NCBI GenBank assembly: GCA_009691855.1
Contig: SIAI01000002.1
Span: 62,001-126,000 of the forward strand
Direction: 5' to 3'
From: Planctomycetota bacterium
GTDB lineage: Bacteria > Planctomycetota > UBA1135 > GCA-002686595
DNA: 64,000 nt
In this document: positions 45,018 through 53,973 of the stretch, piece by piece
Numbering within the stretch: position 1 is the stretch's first letter
Layout of the letters: every line of letters starts with the position of its first letter
The notes under the pieces: generated by a model
Seen by the model: the letters and a program-made list of their open reading frames with translations, nothing else
Told to the model about the DNA's origin: nothing
Database searches by the model: none
Made by a program: the position numbers and the translations under genes

Positions 45018-46621
45018 AGGCGCAGCAGCTGCAGTTCCTCGATGGCGGGGATCGAGCGCAGGGCCTCGAGCACGGGCGGGCCGGGCTCGGGCGAGAGCGT
45101 GAGATAACCGTGGGCCGCGGCGCCCGCGTCGCTGGCGGGCGCGAGCTCCAGACGCTGGATGTTGATCTGGTAGCGGCCGAGGATCGAGCCGATCTGGCCC
45201 AGCACGCCGGGCTGGTCCTTGTGGCGCGTGACCAGCAGCACGCCCTTGGGCACCAGGTCGAGGCGCAGGCCGTCCACGGCGGTGATGCGCGGCTCGCGGC
45301 CGAAGACCGTGCCCGCGACCGTGTGCGCCTTGCCGCCGGCCTTTTCCGTGGCGCGCACGGAGAGCTCGCCGCCGCGGAAGTCGGGGCGCTCCTCGCGGCT
45401 CTCCAGCACCAGGATGCCGCGCTCGCGCGCCAGCGCCGGGGCGTTGACGAAGTTCACGCTCTTGTCGTGGCTGTGGCGCAGCACGCCCACCAGGAAGGCG
45501 AGCTTCAGGTGCTCCGCGTGGCGCGCGATCTCGCCGCCGACGGTGAGTTCGACCTTGCGGATCTGGCCCTGCGTGCGCTGCGCGAGGTAGCTGCCCAGCT
45601 TCTCGGCCAGCAGCAGGTAGGGCCCCATCTCGCCCATGGCCTCGGCCGGCAGGGTGGGCGCGTTGACCGCGTTCTCGGCCACGCCGTTCTTCAGGAAGTT
45701 GGCGATCTGCTCGGCGATGTCGAGCGCCACGCGCAGCTGCGCTTCCTCGGACGAGGCGCCGAGGTGCGGCGTGACGATCACGTCGTCGCGCGCGAGCAGC
45801 GGGTGGTCCTTCGACGGCGGCTCCTCGACCAGGACGTCGAAGGCCGCGCCGGCGAGCTTCCCGGTCGTCAATGCGTCGAGCACCGCCTCCTCGTCCACCA
45901 CGCCGCCACGCGCGGCCTGGATCAGGCGTGCGCCGGGCTTGACGCGCGCGAACTGCTCCCACGAGAGGAGGTTTTTGGTCGAGTCGTTCAGCGGCACGTG
46001 CACGCTGAGGAAGTCGGCGCGCGTCAGCAGCGCGTCGAGCTCGAGCAGCTCCACGCCCGCCATCGGCGAGGCCATGCCCTCGCCGGCGAGGTACGGGTCG
46101 TAGGCGACGACCTTCATGCCGATGCCGCGCCCGCGCTCGGCCACGAGCTTGCCTATGCGCCCGAGGCCGATCACGCCCAGCGTCTTGCCGAAGACCTCGG
46201 TGCCGACCAGGCCCTTGGCCTTCCACTTGCCGCTGCGCACGAGGCGATCGGCGCGCGGGATGTGGCGCGCGAGCGCCAGCAGCAGCGCGATCGCGAGCTC
46301 GGCCGTGGTGGTGGCGTTGCCGCGCGGCGTGTTCATGACCACCACGCCGCGCTCGGTCGCGGCCTCGAGGTCCACGTTGTCCACGCCGATGCCGGCGCGC
46401 CCGACGACGCGCAGCGCGTCGGCCGCCTCGAGCACGCGGCGCGTGACCTTGGTCGCCGAGCGCACGACCAGCGCATCGACGCCACGGATCGCTTGGCACA
46501 GCTCGTCCTCCTTCATGCCGGTCTTGACCTCGGGTTCGAAGCCGGCGCGGCGGAAGACCTCGATGGCGGCGGGGTCGAGCTCGTCGCTGATCAGGATGCG
46601 GGGCGGGCGGGGGTCGCTCAT
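45014..46621 (-). CDS. serA: D-3-phosphoglycerate dehydrogenase
   Basis: First step of serine synthesis, oxidising 3-phosphoglycerate with NAD. The 535 residues fit the long type: catalytic and Rossmann domains, an intervening ASB domain and a C-terminal ACT domain. Visible signatures: RAGIGVDNVDLEAATERGV, TLGVIGLGRIGKLVAERGRG, the catalytic Arg in AARGGVVDEEAV, Glu in VEEPPSKDHPLL and His in VTPHLGASSEEAQ. The ACT part (VLLVTRHKDQPGVLGQIGSI) suggests feedback control by serine. It begins 60 bases after the ruvA stop, so ruvA may share the transcript. Confidence 0.96.
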   Translation of the reverse strand: MSDPRPPRILISDELDPAAIEVFRRAGFEPEVKTGMKEDELCQAIRGVDALVVRSATKVTRRVLEAADALRVVGRAGIGVDNVDLEAATERGVVVMNTPRGNATTTAELAIALLLALARHIPRADRLVRSGKWKAKGLVGTEVFGKTLGVIGLGRIGKLVAERGRGIGMKVVAYDPYLAGEGMASPMAGVELLELDALLTRADFLSVHVPLNDSTKNLLSWEQFARVKPGARLIQAARGGVVDEEAVLDALTTGKLAGAAFDVLVEEPPSKDHPLLARDDVIVTPHLGASSEEAQLRVALDIAEQIANFLKNGVAENAVNAPTLPAEAMGEMGPYLLLAEKLGSYLAQRTQGQIRKVELTVGGEIARHAEHLKLAFLVGVLRHSHDKSVNFVNAPALARERGILVLESREERPDFRGGELSVRATEKAGGKAHTVAGTVFGREPRITAVDGLRLDLVPKGVLLVTRHKDQPGVLGQIGSILGRYQINIQRLELAPASDAGAAAHGYLTLSPEPGPPVLEALRSIPAIEELQLLRL

Positions 46622-46681
46622 GGGGCTGACAGGAGAGCGCCGAGAAGGCGCCGAAGGAAGCCCCTGTCGGCTTCCCGGTGG

Positions 46682-47272
46682 CTACTGCTGGAGCGCCGTG
46701 CGCACCAGCGTTTCCAGGTCGCCGCCCGGGAGCCTGGTGGCTGCCTGTTCGACGCTCTTGCGCGCTTCCTTGTCCGAGTAGCCGATCGACACCAGGGCCC
46801 GCACCGCGTCCTCGACCGCGCGCGAGGTGCCGGGGGTTTGCGGCGTCAGCGTGCCACGCCCCGTCTCGAGCTCGACGCGCGGGGCCTTGTCGCGCAGATC
46901 GAGCAGGATCTGCTCGGCGGTCTTCTTGCCCACGCCCTTCACGCGCAGGAACGGCGCCTTGTCCTGGGCCATGATCGCGCGCAGCAGCTCGTCGCCGGGC
47001 AGGCTGGAGAGCACCGCCAGGGCCACCGACGGACCCACCCCGCGCACCTCGAGCAGGAGGCGGAAGAGCTCGCGCAGCTCGCGCGAGGGGAAGCCGAACA
47101 GGAGGTGCGCGTCTTCACGCACGACGAGGTGCGTCCAGGCGCGCACCCGCCCGTCCTTGGTCGTGAAATCGACTCCCAGCGGCACGTTGAGGTCGTAGCC
47201 GACCCCGCCGGCGTCGATCACCACGCGCGTCGCACGTCGCTCGGCGAGCTTGCCCTCGATGTAGTCGTACAT
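46682..47272 (-). CDS. ruvA: Holliday junction branch-migration protein RuvA
   Basis: Binds four-way junctions and loads RuvB. The 196-residue protein has domain I (YDYIEGKLAERRATRVVIDA), the acidic pin region, helix-hairpin-helix repeats (LLEVRGVGPSVALAVLSSLP and FLRVKGVGKKTAEQILLDLR) and the C-terminal RuvB-binding domain (AVRALVSIGYSDKEARKSVE). The start is placed at the ATG of MYDYIEGKL; the longer frame adds 24 unconserved residues. Neither ruvB nor ruvC is nearby. The 60-base gap to serA has a weak GC hairpin (GGCGCC units). Confidence 0.95.
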   Translation of the reverse strand: MYDYIEGKLAERRATRVVIDAGGVGYDLNVPLGVDFTTKDGRVRAWTHLVVREDAHLLFGFPSRELRELFRLLLEVRGVGPSVALAVLSSLPGDELLRAIMAQDKAPFLRVKGVGKKTAEQILLDLRDKAPRVELETGRGTLTPQTPGTSRAVEDAVRALVSIGYSDKEARKSVEQAATRLPGGDLETLVRTALQQ

Positions 47273-47384
47273 GTCCGCTGGCCCTGAGCCGCAGGAGGAC
47301 TCTGCCGGTCCGTCGAGCGTCAGGCAAGGGGAGTGCGGACCCACCGGACGCAGATCCGCGCGCCGCGTTGGCCGGCGCTCCGGG

Positions 47385-48020
47385 CTAGGGGCACGAAGCG
47401 AAGATGCCGAAGGCGGCCTGCGAGAGGTCCGCGTGTCCGCCGCCGATGACGACGTACTGCGCGGCCCAGGGGAGTCCTACGAGCGCGGGCTGGGCGGGAA
47501 TCAACTGAGGAGAGATGTCGCCTTTCACGCGGTCATGCACGCCGGTGATCCCGGCGAGCAGGGGTCCGGCGATCCAGATAGGGAGCGTGGCCAGACCTGA
47601 GGCCCCGCCGAGGAAGAGGCTGGCGCTGCCCTCGATTGGAAGATCGCCGTCGTGGTAGGGGGCGCCGACGAGCACATCGTCGTAGCCGTCTCCGTTGACG
47701 TCACCTGCGCTCGAAACCGACGAGGCGAACGCGGCCCGGAACTCAGGGCTCTCCACCACCCACGGCGGCACGGACGAGAGACCGAGCGCACTCCCCGCGT
47801 AGACGTAGGCACGGCCGCCACCGGAGTTGGGGGCCCCGACGATCAGGTCGTCGAAGCCGTCGCCGTTGACGTCTCCCCACGCAGCGAGGGAGGCTCCGAA
47901 GCGGGCGCCGCTCGCTCCGCCCGTCGCCTTCCAGGCTGGACAGGTCGGGACGGGCGGCAGCGCGAGTCCGAGCAAGGTGAAAACGCCCATGAAGGTTGCG
48001 AAGCAAGGCAATCGGAACAT
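47385..48020 (-). CDS. Small secreted FG-GAP protein
   Basis: A 211-residue protein with a signal-like N-terminus (FATFMGVFTLLGLALPPVPT) and two textbook FG-GAP calcium loops, AWGDVNGDGFDDLIVGAP and SAGDVNGDGYDDVLVGAP. A third degenerate unit follows, and an ending with no propeller features (GDISPQLIPAQPALVGLP). A full beta-propeller needs about seven blades, so this is either a fragment of a larger ancestor or it assembles with partners. No close similarity to the FG-GAP protein at 4744 beyond the motif. Confidence 0.75.
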   Translation of the reverse strand: MFRLPCFATFMGVFTLLGLALPPVPTCPAWKATGGASGARFGASLAAWGDVNGDGFDDLIVGAPNSGGGRAYVYAGSALGLSSVPPWVVESPEFRAAFASSVSSAGDVNGDGYDDVLVGAPYHDGDLPIEGSASLFLGGASGLATLPIWIAGPLLAGITGVHDRVKGDISPQLIPAQPALVGLPWAAQYVVIGGGHADLSQAAFGIFASCP

Positions 48021-48172
48021 GCGGTAACTCCGTAGGAAGCGCGGGAGGCTCCGCAGGAAAATCCTATGGTGCGCCCGCTCCGAGAACGGAGCCCACGCGG
48101 ACGCGCTCGGGCCGCAAGGGGCCCGAGCGTATTCCGCGCGCGTCCTCGGCTCGAACCGCGCGCGGCCGCTGT

Positions 48173-49564
48173 CTACTCGCCCTTCAGCTTGAGGCTGAGC
48201 TCGGCGAGCTTCGTGCGCAGCTCCTGCAGCGAGGTCTGCCCGAAGTTCGGCATGCCCAGCAGCTCCTCGGCCGAGTGCTTGGTGATGTCGCCGACCGTCA
48301 GGCAGCCTAGCGTCTCGACCGTGCGCCGCGCGCGGATCGAGAGCGCCAGCTCGAGGATCGGCTTGTTCATCACGTCCGAGCGGTCGCCGGTCTGCTGGCG
48401 GCGCGCGTGGGCCTCGATCGAGGCCACGGCTTCCTCGCGCGGCATGCCCAGGCGCAGGCCCTTCGAGTGCAGGATCTCCTTGATCTCGGTCAGCGAGGTC
48501 TCGCCGAAGTTCTTGTAGGAGAGCAGCTCCTGCTCGGTCTTCTGCACCAGGTCGCCGAGCGTGGTGATCTGCATCTTGTTGAGGCAGTTGCGCGCGCGCA
48601 CCGAAAGCTCGAAGTCGGTGATGGGGATGCGCAGGATCTGGTTGAGGCGGTCCTCTTTCTTCTCCAGGTCCTCGTCGTAGTACATGCTCATCGCCGCGCG
48701 CGCGTCGATGAGGTACATGCGCGCGCGCTCGTCGGTGCCCTTGTTGCGCAGGATCGTGTCGTAGCACGAGGCCGCGTCGGCGTCGCGGCCGACGTCCTCG
48801 TAGAGCACACCCAGGTTGATCAGCGCGTTGTGGTCGATCGGCCGCATGCGCAGCAGGTCTTCGTACAGCTCCAGCGCCAGGTCGTCGAAGCCGGTGCGCT
48901 CGGCCAGGTGCGCGAAGCGCGTCAGCAGGGAATAGTGCTGCGGGTCGAGGGCGCGCGACTTCTCGTAGCAGTCGAGCGCTTCATCGAGGTCGCGGCGCAA
49001 CTCGGCCGCGCGCCCGCGCAGGTACAGACCCTCGATCGTCTCGGCGAAGCCGCCCGGCGCGGCGAGCACGTTGCGCTCGAGTTCCTCGCCGAGTTTGGCC
49101 AGATCTTCGGGTCTCTTGGCCAGCGCTTGCTCGAGCTTGGTCTCCAGCAGGCCGGAGCGCGGACGCGGCTCGTTGGGATGTTTGTCGCTGAGGCGCTGGA
49201 AGATCTTGAGCGCCTCGTCGAAACGCGCGAGCGAGAGCAGGGCCCGCGCGCGCGTGAAGGCGGCCGTGTCGTCGCCCTCGTGCGCGACCAGCTCCGCGGC
49301 GCAGCGCTCGTACTCGGCCAGCACCCACAGCCCGAGCCCGCGACGGCGGCCGGGTTCGCCGCTGGTGGGCAGAGCCTCGACCTGGTTCTTGAAGCGGCGT
49401 TTCGCGTCCAGCGACTCGTACACCGATTGGCGGCCCACCTCGAGCGCGGCGAAGGAGAGCGTCTGCTTTTCGAGGTCGAATTCGAGCTCGAAGGTAGGCT
49501 CTTCGGCGAGCGAGGCCGTGAGGTCGGATTCGACGTTTTCGGGTTCGGCGGTCTCGGAGGTCAT
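48173..49564 (-). CDS. TPR protein with two RNA polymerase alpha C-terminal domains
   Basis: A 463-residue protein. Residues about 70-300 hold TPR-type helices (for example LDEALDCYEKSRALDPQHYS; IDHNALINLGVLYEDVGRDA). Residues about 315-375 closely match the RpoA C-terminal domain: FELSVRARNCLNKMQITTLG, then DLVQKTEQELL and SLTEIKEIL. The Arg, Asn and Lys that contact UP-element DNA are kept. A second, more diverged copy fills residues 399-463 (LALSIRARRTVETLGCLTVG, MPNFGQTSLQEL). The RpoA N-terminal assembly domain is absent. It may bind DNA or compete with RpoA, but this is untested. It has a strong sigma-70 promoter. Confidence 0.88.
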   Translation of the reverse strand: MTSETAEPENVESDLTASLAEEPTFELEFDLEKQTLSFAALEVGRQSVYESLDAKRRFKNQVEALPTSGEPGRRRGLGLWVLAEYERCAAELVAHEGDDTAAFTRARALLSLARFDEALKIFQRLSDKHPNEPRPRSGLLETKLEQALAKRPEDLAKLGEELERNVLAAPGGFAETIEGLYLRGRAAELRRDLDEALDCYEKSRALDPQHYSLLTRFAHLAERTGFDDLALELYEDLLRMRPIDHNALINLGVLYEDVGRDADAASCYDTILRNKGTDERARMYLIDARAAMSMYYDEDLEKKEDRLNQILRIPITDFELSVRARNCLNKMQITTLGDLVQKTEQELLSYKNFGETSLTEIKEILHSKGLRLGMPREEAVASIEAHARRQQTGDRSDVMNKPILELALSIRARRTVETLGCLTVGDITKHSAEELLGMPNFGQTSLQELRTKLAELSLKLKGE

Positions 49565-49670
49565 CGGATCGGCGGCGGTGGACTCGTGAGGAGCGCCGGT
49601 TGCGCGCCGGGAGCGGCGGGCGGTGCCGCGCGGAACGCGGGCTCGGCGGGACCGGACGGAAGGGGTAAAG

Positions 49671-49699
49671 AGAATAGGCAGGCCGGCCTCAAGGGTCAA
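49671..49699 (-). promoter_or_regulatory. Sigma-70 promoter of the TPR/alpha-CTD gene
   Basis: On the minus strand TTGACC (49699-49694) and TATTCT (49676-49671) are separated by exactly 17 bases, the best -35/-10 pair in the window. It implies a leader of about 100 bases before the ATG at 49564. The promoter is AT-richer than its surroundings. Confidence 0.7.
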
Positions 49700-49802
49700 A
49701 TGCCGGGCTCAGAGGGAGCCGCGAAACGGAGGCGGGCACGGCTAGGGGCTTGGATCCGCGCGCGCGATCCGTACGTTGGCGACGCGTGGAGGAACTCTGC
49801 GC

Positions 49803-50144
49803 ATGAGCTGTGTCTTCTGTCGCATCGTCGGCGGCGAGCTTCCGGCGACTCGGGTGTACGAGGACGCGGACGTGCTCGCCTTCCGCGACCTCCACCCGCA
49901 GGCCCCCTCGCACGTCCTCGTCGTACCCAAGGTGCACGTGGATTCGTTGCACGAGCTCGTCGATCCCCGTCTGGCGGGGGCGCTGCTGGCCGCCGCGGCC
50001 CAGGTGGCCCGCGCCGAGAAGCTCGAACAGGGGTGGCGCCTGATCGCCAACACCCGTGAACACGGCGGCCAGGAGGTTGGCCACCTGCACCTGCACGTAC
50101 TCGGCGGCCGGGCCCTCGGCCGCATGCTCCCCTCCGCTCGCTGA
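49803..50144 (+). CDS. HIT-family nucleotide hydrolase
   Basis: A 113-residue histidine-triad protein of the Hint/HinT branch, purine nucleoside phosphoramidase-like. SCVFCRIVGGELPATRVYED and VLAFRDLHPQAPSHVLVVPK are typical. The active-site triad is His94, His96 and His98 in EVGHLHLHVLGG. A GGAGGAA ribosome-binding site precedes the ATG. It is followed 30 bases later by murA. Confidence 0.94.
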   Translation: MSCVFCRIVGGELPATRVYEDADVLAFRDLHPQAPSHVLVVPKVHVDSLHELVDPRLAGALLAAAAQVARAEKLEQGWRLIANTREHGGQEVGHLHLHVLGGRALGRMLPSAR

Positions 50145-50174
50145 CTGCCAACCGCAACCCCAGGAAACGCACCC

Positions 50175-51485
50175 GTGGATATCTTCGTGATCCAGGGCGG
50201 GAAACCGCTCGAAGGAACGGTTCGGACCGCCGGCGCCAAGAATTCGGTCCTGCCGATCCTGGCCGCAGCCCTGCTCACCGAGGAGACGCTCAGCCTGGAG
50301 AACGTCCCCGACCTTTCCGACGTGCGCACCATGCTGCGCATCCTGGAGATGCTGGGCGCCGAGGTGGAACACACCGGGCCGAACCGGCTCGACATCCGCT
50401 CGCGGCCCTCGGCCCAGCCGGTGGCGCCATGGGAGCTCGTGCGCAAGATGCGGGCGTCGTTCGAGGTTTTCGGGCCGTTGCTCGGGCGCCGCGGGCGCGC
50501 CGAGGTGAGCTACCCTGGTGGCTGCTCGATCGGCGTGCGCCCGGTGGACGCACACATCCGCGGCTTCGAGGCCCTGGGGGCCAAGATCCGCACGCAGGAA
50601 GGTTATGTCGTGGCCGAGGCACCCCCCGAGGGGCTGCCGGGCGGGGAGGCGTACCTCGCGACCTCCTCGGGTTCGTCGGTCGGCGCCACGCGCAACGTCA
50701 TGATGGCGGCGGTGCTGGCGCGCGGCCGCTCGGTCCTGACCTGCGCGGCCTGCGAGCCCGAGGTGGTCGACCTGGCCGACTGCCTGAACGCGATGGGGGC
50801 GAAGGTCCACGGCGCCGGCTCGCCCACGATCGAGATCCAGGGCGTTGAAGCTCTGCACGGCGCCAAGCACAGCGTGATCCCAGATCGCATCGAGGCCGGG
50901 ACCTACGTCGTCGCCGGCGCGATCACCGGCGGTCGCGTGCGCGTGGAAGGCTGCCGGCCCGAGCACCTGACGGCGTTGCTGGACGCGCTCTACCGCTCGG
51001 GTGTCGGCATCGAACGCGGGCGCGACTGGATCGAGACCCAGCCGCGTGACATCCACAAGGAACGCCTGCGGCCGACCGACATCACCACCCAGCCCTACCC
51101 CGGCTTCCCCACCGACCTTCAGGCCCAGTGGATGGTGCTGATGACGCTCGCCGATGGCGTGAGCGTGATCACCGAGCGCATCTTCCCCGACCGCTACATG
51201 CACCTCGCCGAGCTGCTGCGCCTCGGCGCCCGCATCCGCCGCCAGGAGACCGCGGCCGTGGTCGAGGGCGTCGCCTCGCTTTCGGGCGCCAGCATCATGG
51301 CCAGCGACCTGCGTGCTTCGGCGGCGCTGGTGCTGGCCGGCCTGGTGTCCAAGGGCCAGACCCAGGTGCACCGCGTGTATCACATCGATCGCGGCTACGA
51401 ACGCATCGAGGAGCGACTCGAGAACATGGGCGGCTCGATCCGGCGCGAATCCGTGGCGGTCGAGGGGCAGAGCGCGCCCGGATAG
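50175..51485 (+). CDS. murA: UDP-N-acetylglucosamine 1-carboxyvinyltransferase
   Basis: First committed step of peptidoglycan synthesis: adds enolpyruvate from PEP to UDP-GlcNAc. 436 residues. Key residues are visible: Lys22-Asn23 (GAKNSVLP), Cys117 in [20 protein letters not shown] (the fosfomycin-reactive Cys is present), and the RxxERRFxH-like region near the C-terminus as [20 protein letters not shown]. It starts at GTG. Its presence shows a peptidoglycan wall pathway. The gene is followed by a structured 336-base gap. Confidence 0.96.
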   Translation: MDIFVIQGGKPLEGTVRTAGAKNSVLPILAAALLTEETLSLENVPDLSDVRTMLRILEMLGAEVEHTGPNRLDIRSRPSAQPVAPWELVRKMRASFEVFGPLLGRRGRAEVSYPGGCSIGVRPVDAHIRGFEALGAKIRTQEGYVVAEAPPEGLPGGEAYLATSSGSSVGATRNVMMAAVLARGRSVLTCAACEPEVVDLADCLNAMGAKVHGAGSPTIEIQGVEALHGAKHSVIPDRIEAGTYVVAGAITGGRVRVEGCRPEHLTALLDALYRSGVGIERGRDWIETQPRDIHKERLRPTDITTQPYPGFPTDLQAQWMVLMTLADGVSVITERIFPDRYMHLAELLRLGARIRRQETAAVVEGVASLSGASIMASDLRASAALVLAGLVSKGQTQVHRVYHIDRGYERIEERLENMGGSIRRESVAVEGQSAPG

Positions 51486-51575
51486 GCCCGTGCGGTTGGG
51501 CGCGAGGCGCGAGGGTTCGAGCACCGCACCCGCTCCGCGGATCTCCCTGCCGGCGATCGGGGGCCGCTGGAAGCC

Positions 51576-51620
51576 AAAAAAAGCGGCCGGCCCGAGTCCC
51601 CCTGCGGACCCGGGCCGGCC
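51576..51620 (-). terminator. Intrinsic terminator facing the minus strand
   Basis: A 14-bp stem with one mismatch (51585-51599 with 51606-51620) and a CCCTGC loop, followed on the minus strand by GC and seven T. This is a textbook terminator. It directly abuts the stop of the small minus-strand frame. On the plus strand the hairpin may also close the murA transcript. Confidence 0.85.
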
Positions 51621-51815
51621 TCACTTCGCCGGCAAGGAGGGAGGTCTCCAGAGTCGCCGGGAAGCCGTGTCGTTCCTCATTTGGTACGCCAGAAGACGTC
51701 GCTCGATAGGGCGCCTTCCAAAAAAAGTGCGCGGATGCTCCAGGCGCATTCGTGATGCGGACTTGCGACGCGCCAGCGGAATGCGGCGCGCGCCCGCGCC
51801 GGTGGCTATCATCCC
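51621..51815 (-). CDS. Possible small basic protein or sRNA region
   Basis: A 64-codon frame with an ATG at 51815, very rich in Arg ([20 protein letters not shown]) and ending right at an intrinsic terminator. No family is recognised, and high-GC DNA gives many Arg-rich chance frames. What supports it is the terminator, which otherwise has no minus-strand gene to serve. The transcript might equally be a non-coding RNA antisense to the ffh leader. Confidence 0.25.
   Translation of the reverse strand, partial: GMIATGAGARRIPLARRKSASRMRLEHPRTFFGRRPIERRLLAYQMRNDTASRRLWRPPSLPAK
51807..51812 (+). promoter_or_regulatory. Candidate -10 hexamer of ffh
   Basis: TATCAT ends 9 bases before the GTG of ffh. 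The spacer is all C and G (CCCCGCCCC), with no ribosome-binding site, so translation is probably leaderless. Confidence 0.4.
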
Positions 51816-51821
51816 CGCCCC

Positions 51822-53399
51822 GTGTTCGAGACCTTGAGCGAGCGCCTGGGCTCTGCCTTCGCCGCCTTGCGCGGCAAGCGCGAGCTTTCGGAGCAGAACA
51901 TCGAGGAAGGCCTGCAGGCGGTTCGAGCCGCCCTGCTCGAGGCCGACGTGCATTTTCAGGTCGCGCGCGACCTCGTGGAGCGCGTGCGCACCTCGGTGGT
52001 TGGCCAGCAGGCCCTGAAGGGCGTCGATCCTTCACAGCAGTTCGTTCACGCGGTGCACCGCGCGCTGGTCGAGTTCATGGGGCCGGAGGACGCGCGTCTG
52101 GTCTTCGCCAAGACGCCTCCGACGGTGATCCTGCTGGCGGGCCTGCAAGGCTCGGGCAAGACCACGACCTGCGCCAAGCTGGCGAAGCTGCTGCGCGACA
52201 AGCACCAGAAGCGCCCGCTGCTGGTGGCCGCGGACATCAAGCGTCCGGCCGCCGTCGAGCAGCTGCGCGTACTCGGCACGCGCCTCGGCATCCCCGTGTT
52301 CCACCGCCCGGGCCTCGCCCCGGCGGAGGTCTGCGCGCAGGGCGTGCGCGAGGCGGCGGCGCTGGGGCGCGACCTGGTGCTGCTCGACACGGCCGGGCGC
52401 CTGCACATCGACGAGGAGTTGATGCAGGAGGTGGCCGAGATCGCCGCGCGCACCTCGCCCCACGACACGCTGCTGGTGTGTGACGCGATGACCGGCCAGG
52501 ACGCGGTGCGTTCGGCCCAGGCATTTCACGCGCACCTGAAGCTCAGCGGCCTCATCCTGACCAAGCTCGACGGCGACGCGCGCGGCGGCGCGGCCGTGAG
52601 TCTCAAGGCCGTCACCGGCGCGCCGATCCTGTTCATCGGCACGGGTGAGAAGCTCGAGGACCTGGCGCCGTTCCATCCCGAGCGCATGGCGGGGCGCATC
52701 CTCGGCCTGGGCGACGTGGTCGGGCTGGTGGAGCAGGCGCAGGAGCAGATCAGCGAGACCGAGGCCCAGGCCGCCTACGAGAAGATGGTCCTGGGGTCCT
52801 TCACCCTGGAGGACATGCTGGCGCAGATCCGCATGTTCCGGCGCCTGGGGCCGATGAAAAAGGTGCTCGGGATGCTGCCCGGCATGGGCGGCCTGGTCGA
52901 CCAGATCGACGTCGACGACAAGAAGATGAATCGCCTCGAGGCGCTGTTCACCTCGATGACGCCTTTCGAGCGCCTGCATCCGGATTGCCTGGAGATGGGC
53001 CGACGTCGGCGCGTCGCGCGTGGCGCGGGCCAGGACGTGGCCGCGATCAACGAGCTGCTCAAGTCCTACAAGGGGATGAAGCAGATGATGAAGGAGATGA
53101 ACAAGCTCGGCCTAGGGGCGCGCTTCGGGTTGAAGGAGAAGCGCGAGGCCTTGAAGGGCCTGTCCCCCGACGGCGACCTGGCGGCGCCGGGGGGCGGCTT
53201 TGGGCTCGAGTCCTTGCTCGGCGGGGGCAGCGCGTCTCCGCCTGAGGGCGGCCTGGCCGGTCTCGGGGGCCGAGGCGGAATGGGAGGGCTGGGCGGCATG
53301 CTCGGCGGCGGGCGTCCTTCGCGCCCGATGGGCAGCTCGGCCACCCGGCAAAGCGGCTCGAAGCGCAAGAAGGACAAGCGCAAGAAGAAGCGTCGCTGA
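51822..53399 (+). CDS. ffh: Signal recognition particle GTPase Ffh
   Basis: Binds signal sequences of nascent membrane proteins and, with 4.5S RNA, docks to FtsY. N domain ([20 protein letters not shown]) and G domain with [60 protein letters not shown] and [12 protein letters not shown]. The Met-rich M domain includes [17 protein letters not shown] and [15 protein letters not shown]. At 525 residues it is longer than usual (about 450) because of a Gly-rich then Lys-rich tail of about 90 residues. Followed by rpsP, the common gene order. Confidence 0.96.
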   Translation: MFETLSERLGSAFAALRGKRELSEQNIEEGLQAVRAALLEADVHFQVARDLVERVRTSVVGQQALKGVDPSQQFVHAVHRALVEFMGPEDARLVFAKTPPTVILLAGLQGSGKTTTCAKLAKLLRDKHQKRPLLVAADIKRPAAVEQLRVLGTRLGIPVFHRPGLAPAEVCAQGVREAAALGRDLVLLDTAGRLHIDEELMQEVAEIAARTSPHDTLLVCDAMTGQDAVRSAQAFHAHLKLSGLILTKLDGDARGGAAVSLKAVTGAPILFIGTGEKLEDLAPFHPERMAGRILGLGDVVGLVEQAQEQISETEAQAAYEKMVLGSFTLEDMLAQIRMFRRLGPMKKVLGMLPGMGGLVDQIDVDDKKMNRLEALFTSMTPFERLHPDCLEMGRRRRVARGAGQDVAAINELLKSYKGMKQMMKEMNKLGLGARFGLKEKREALKGLSPDGDLAAPGGGFGLESLLGGGSASPPEGGLAGLGGRGGMGGLGGMLGGGRPSRPMGSSATRQSGSKRKKDKRKKKRR

Positions 53400-53442
53400 C
53401 GCGCTTCTCCGCGCAGGGATGGACCCCTCGCGCGCGGAACAC

Positions 53443-53448
53443 TACACT
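53443..53448 (+). promoter_or_regulatory. Candidate -10 hexamer of rpsP
   Basis: TACACT just after the ffh stop would give rpsP a leader of about 60 bases. No -35 box is evident. Confidence 0.3.
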
Positions 53449-53513
53449 CTTGCCCCTTGTTTGCGGCCCGACCGGTGCCGCTCCGTTCCGAGGTCCCTTC
53501 TCGCACCAACGCG

Positions 53514-53948
53514 ATGGCCGTAGTTCTCCGCATGAAGCGCACGGGGCGCAAGAATCGCCCCTGCTACCGCATCTCCGCCACGAACAGTCGCAACGCTCGC
53601 GACGGTCGTACGCTGGAGACGCTCGGCCACTACGACCCGGCCTCGCCGGTCGAGGCCCTGCGCTTGAAGCTCGATCCCGAGCGCATCAAGTACTGGCTCA
53701 GCCAGGGTGCCAAGCCGAGCGACACGGTGGCCTCGATCTTGCGCAAGCAGGGCATCGTCCAGCCCATCTTCGTCAATCGCAAGACGCGCGACCGTTCGGC
53801 GCGCAAGAAACCCACCGCCGCCAAGGCGCAGCGCTCGGCGCGCAAGAAGTCCTTCGGCGAGGCCAAGCTGGCGCGGCGCAAGGAACGCATCGTGGCCAAG
53901 AAGGCGGCGGCCAAGGCCGCGCCGGCCACCGAAGGCGCTTCTTCCTGA
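53514..53948 (+). CDS. rpsP: 30S ribosomal protein bS16 with long tail
   Basis: Small-subunit ribosomal protein. MAVVLRMKRTGRKNRPCYRI, SRNARDGRTLETLGHYDP and IKYWLSQGAKPSDTVASIL are standard S16 blocks. The core ends near residue 85. A Lys/Arg/Ala-rich tail of about 55 residues follows, making 144 in all against the usual 80-90. The start is the ATG of MAVVLRM; the frame extends upstream without conservation. rimM, trmD and rplS, which usually follow, are absent here. Confidence 0.95.
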   Translation: MAVVLRMKRTGRKNRPCYRISATNSRNARDGRTLETLGHYDPASPVEALRLKLDPERIKYWLSQGAKPSDTVASILRKQGIVQPIFVNRKTRDRSARKKPTAAKAQRSARKKSFGEAKLARRKERIVAKKAAAKAAPATEGASS

Positions 53949-53973
53949 ACCGGCGCCAAGGCGAGTCCACAGC

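Larger units (their letters stand above)
51486..51821. other. Intergenic region before ffh, 336 bp
   Basis: It contains the minus-strand intrinsic terminator at 51576-51620 and a second minus-strand T-run (complement of AAAAAAA, near 51720) after a weak 5-bp hairpin. The 64-codon minus-strand frame at 51621-51815 also lies here. No tRNA and no 4.5S RNA signature (GGUCC-GGAAGGAAGCAGCC type) was found, although ffh follows. Confidence 0.5.

Noticed and set aside
44243-47287. A 1014-codon open frame on the plus strand opposite serA, serB and the aminotransferase
   Set aside because: It is antisense to three clear enzymes. In DNA this GC-rich, the strand opposite real genes stays open by codon bias. 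Its product is Arg/His/Ala-rich with no motif.
51486-51821. 4.5S signal-recognition-particle RNA before ffh
   Set aside because: I searched by eye for the conserved tip and the GGAAGG-type core and did not find them on either strand.
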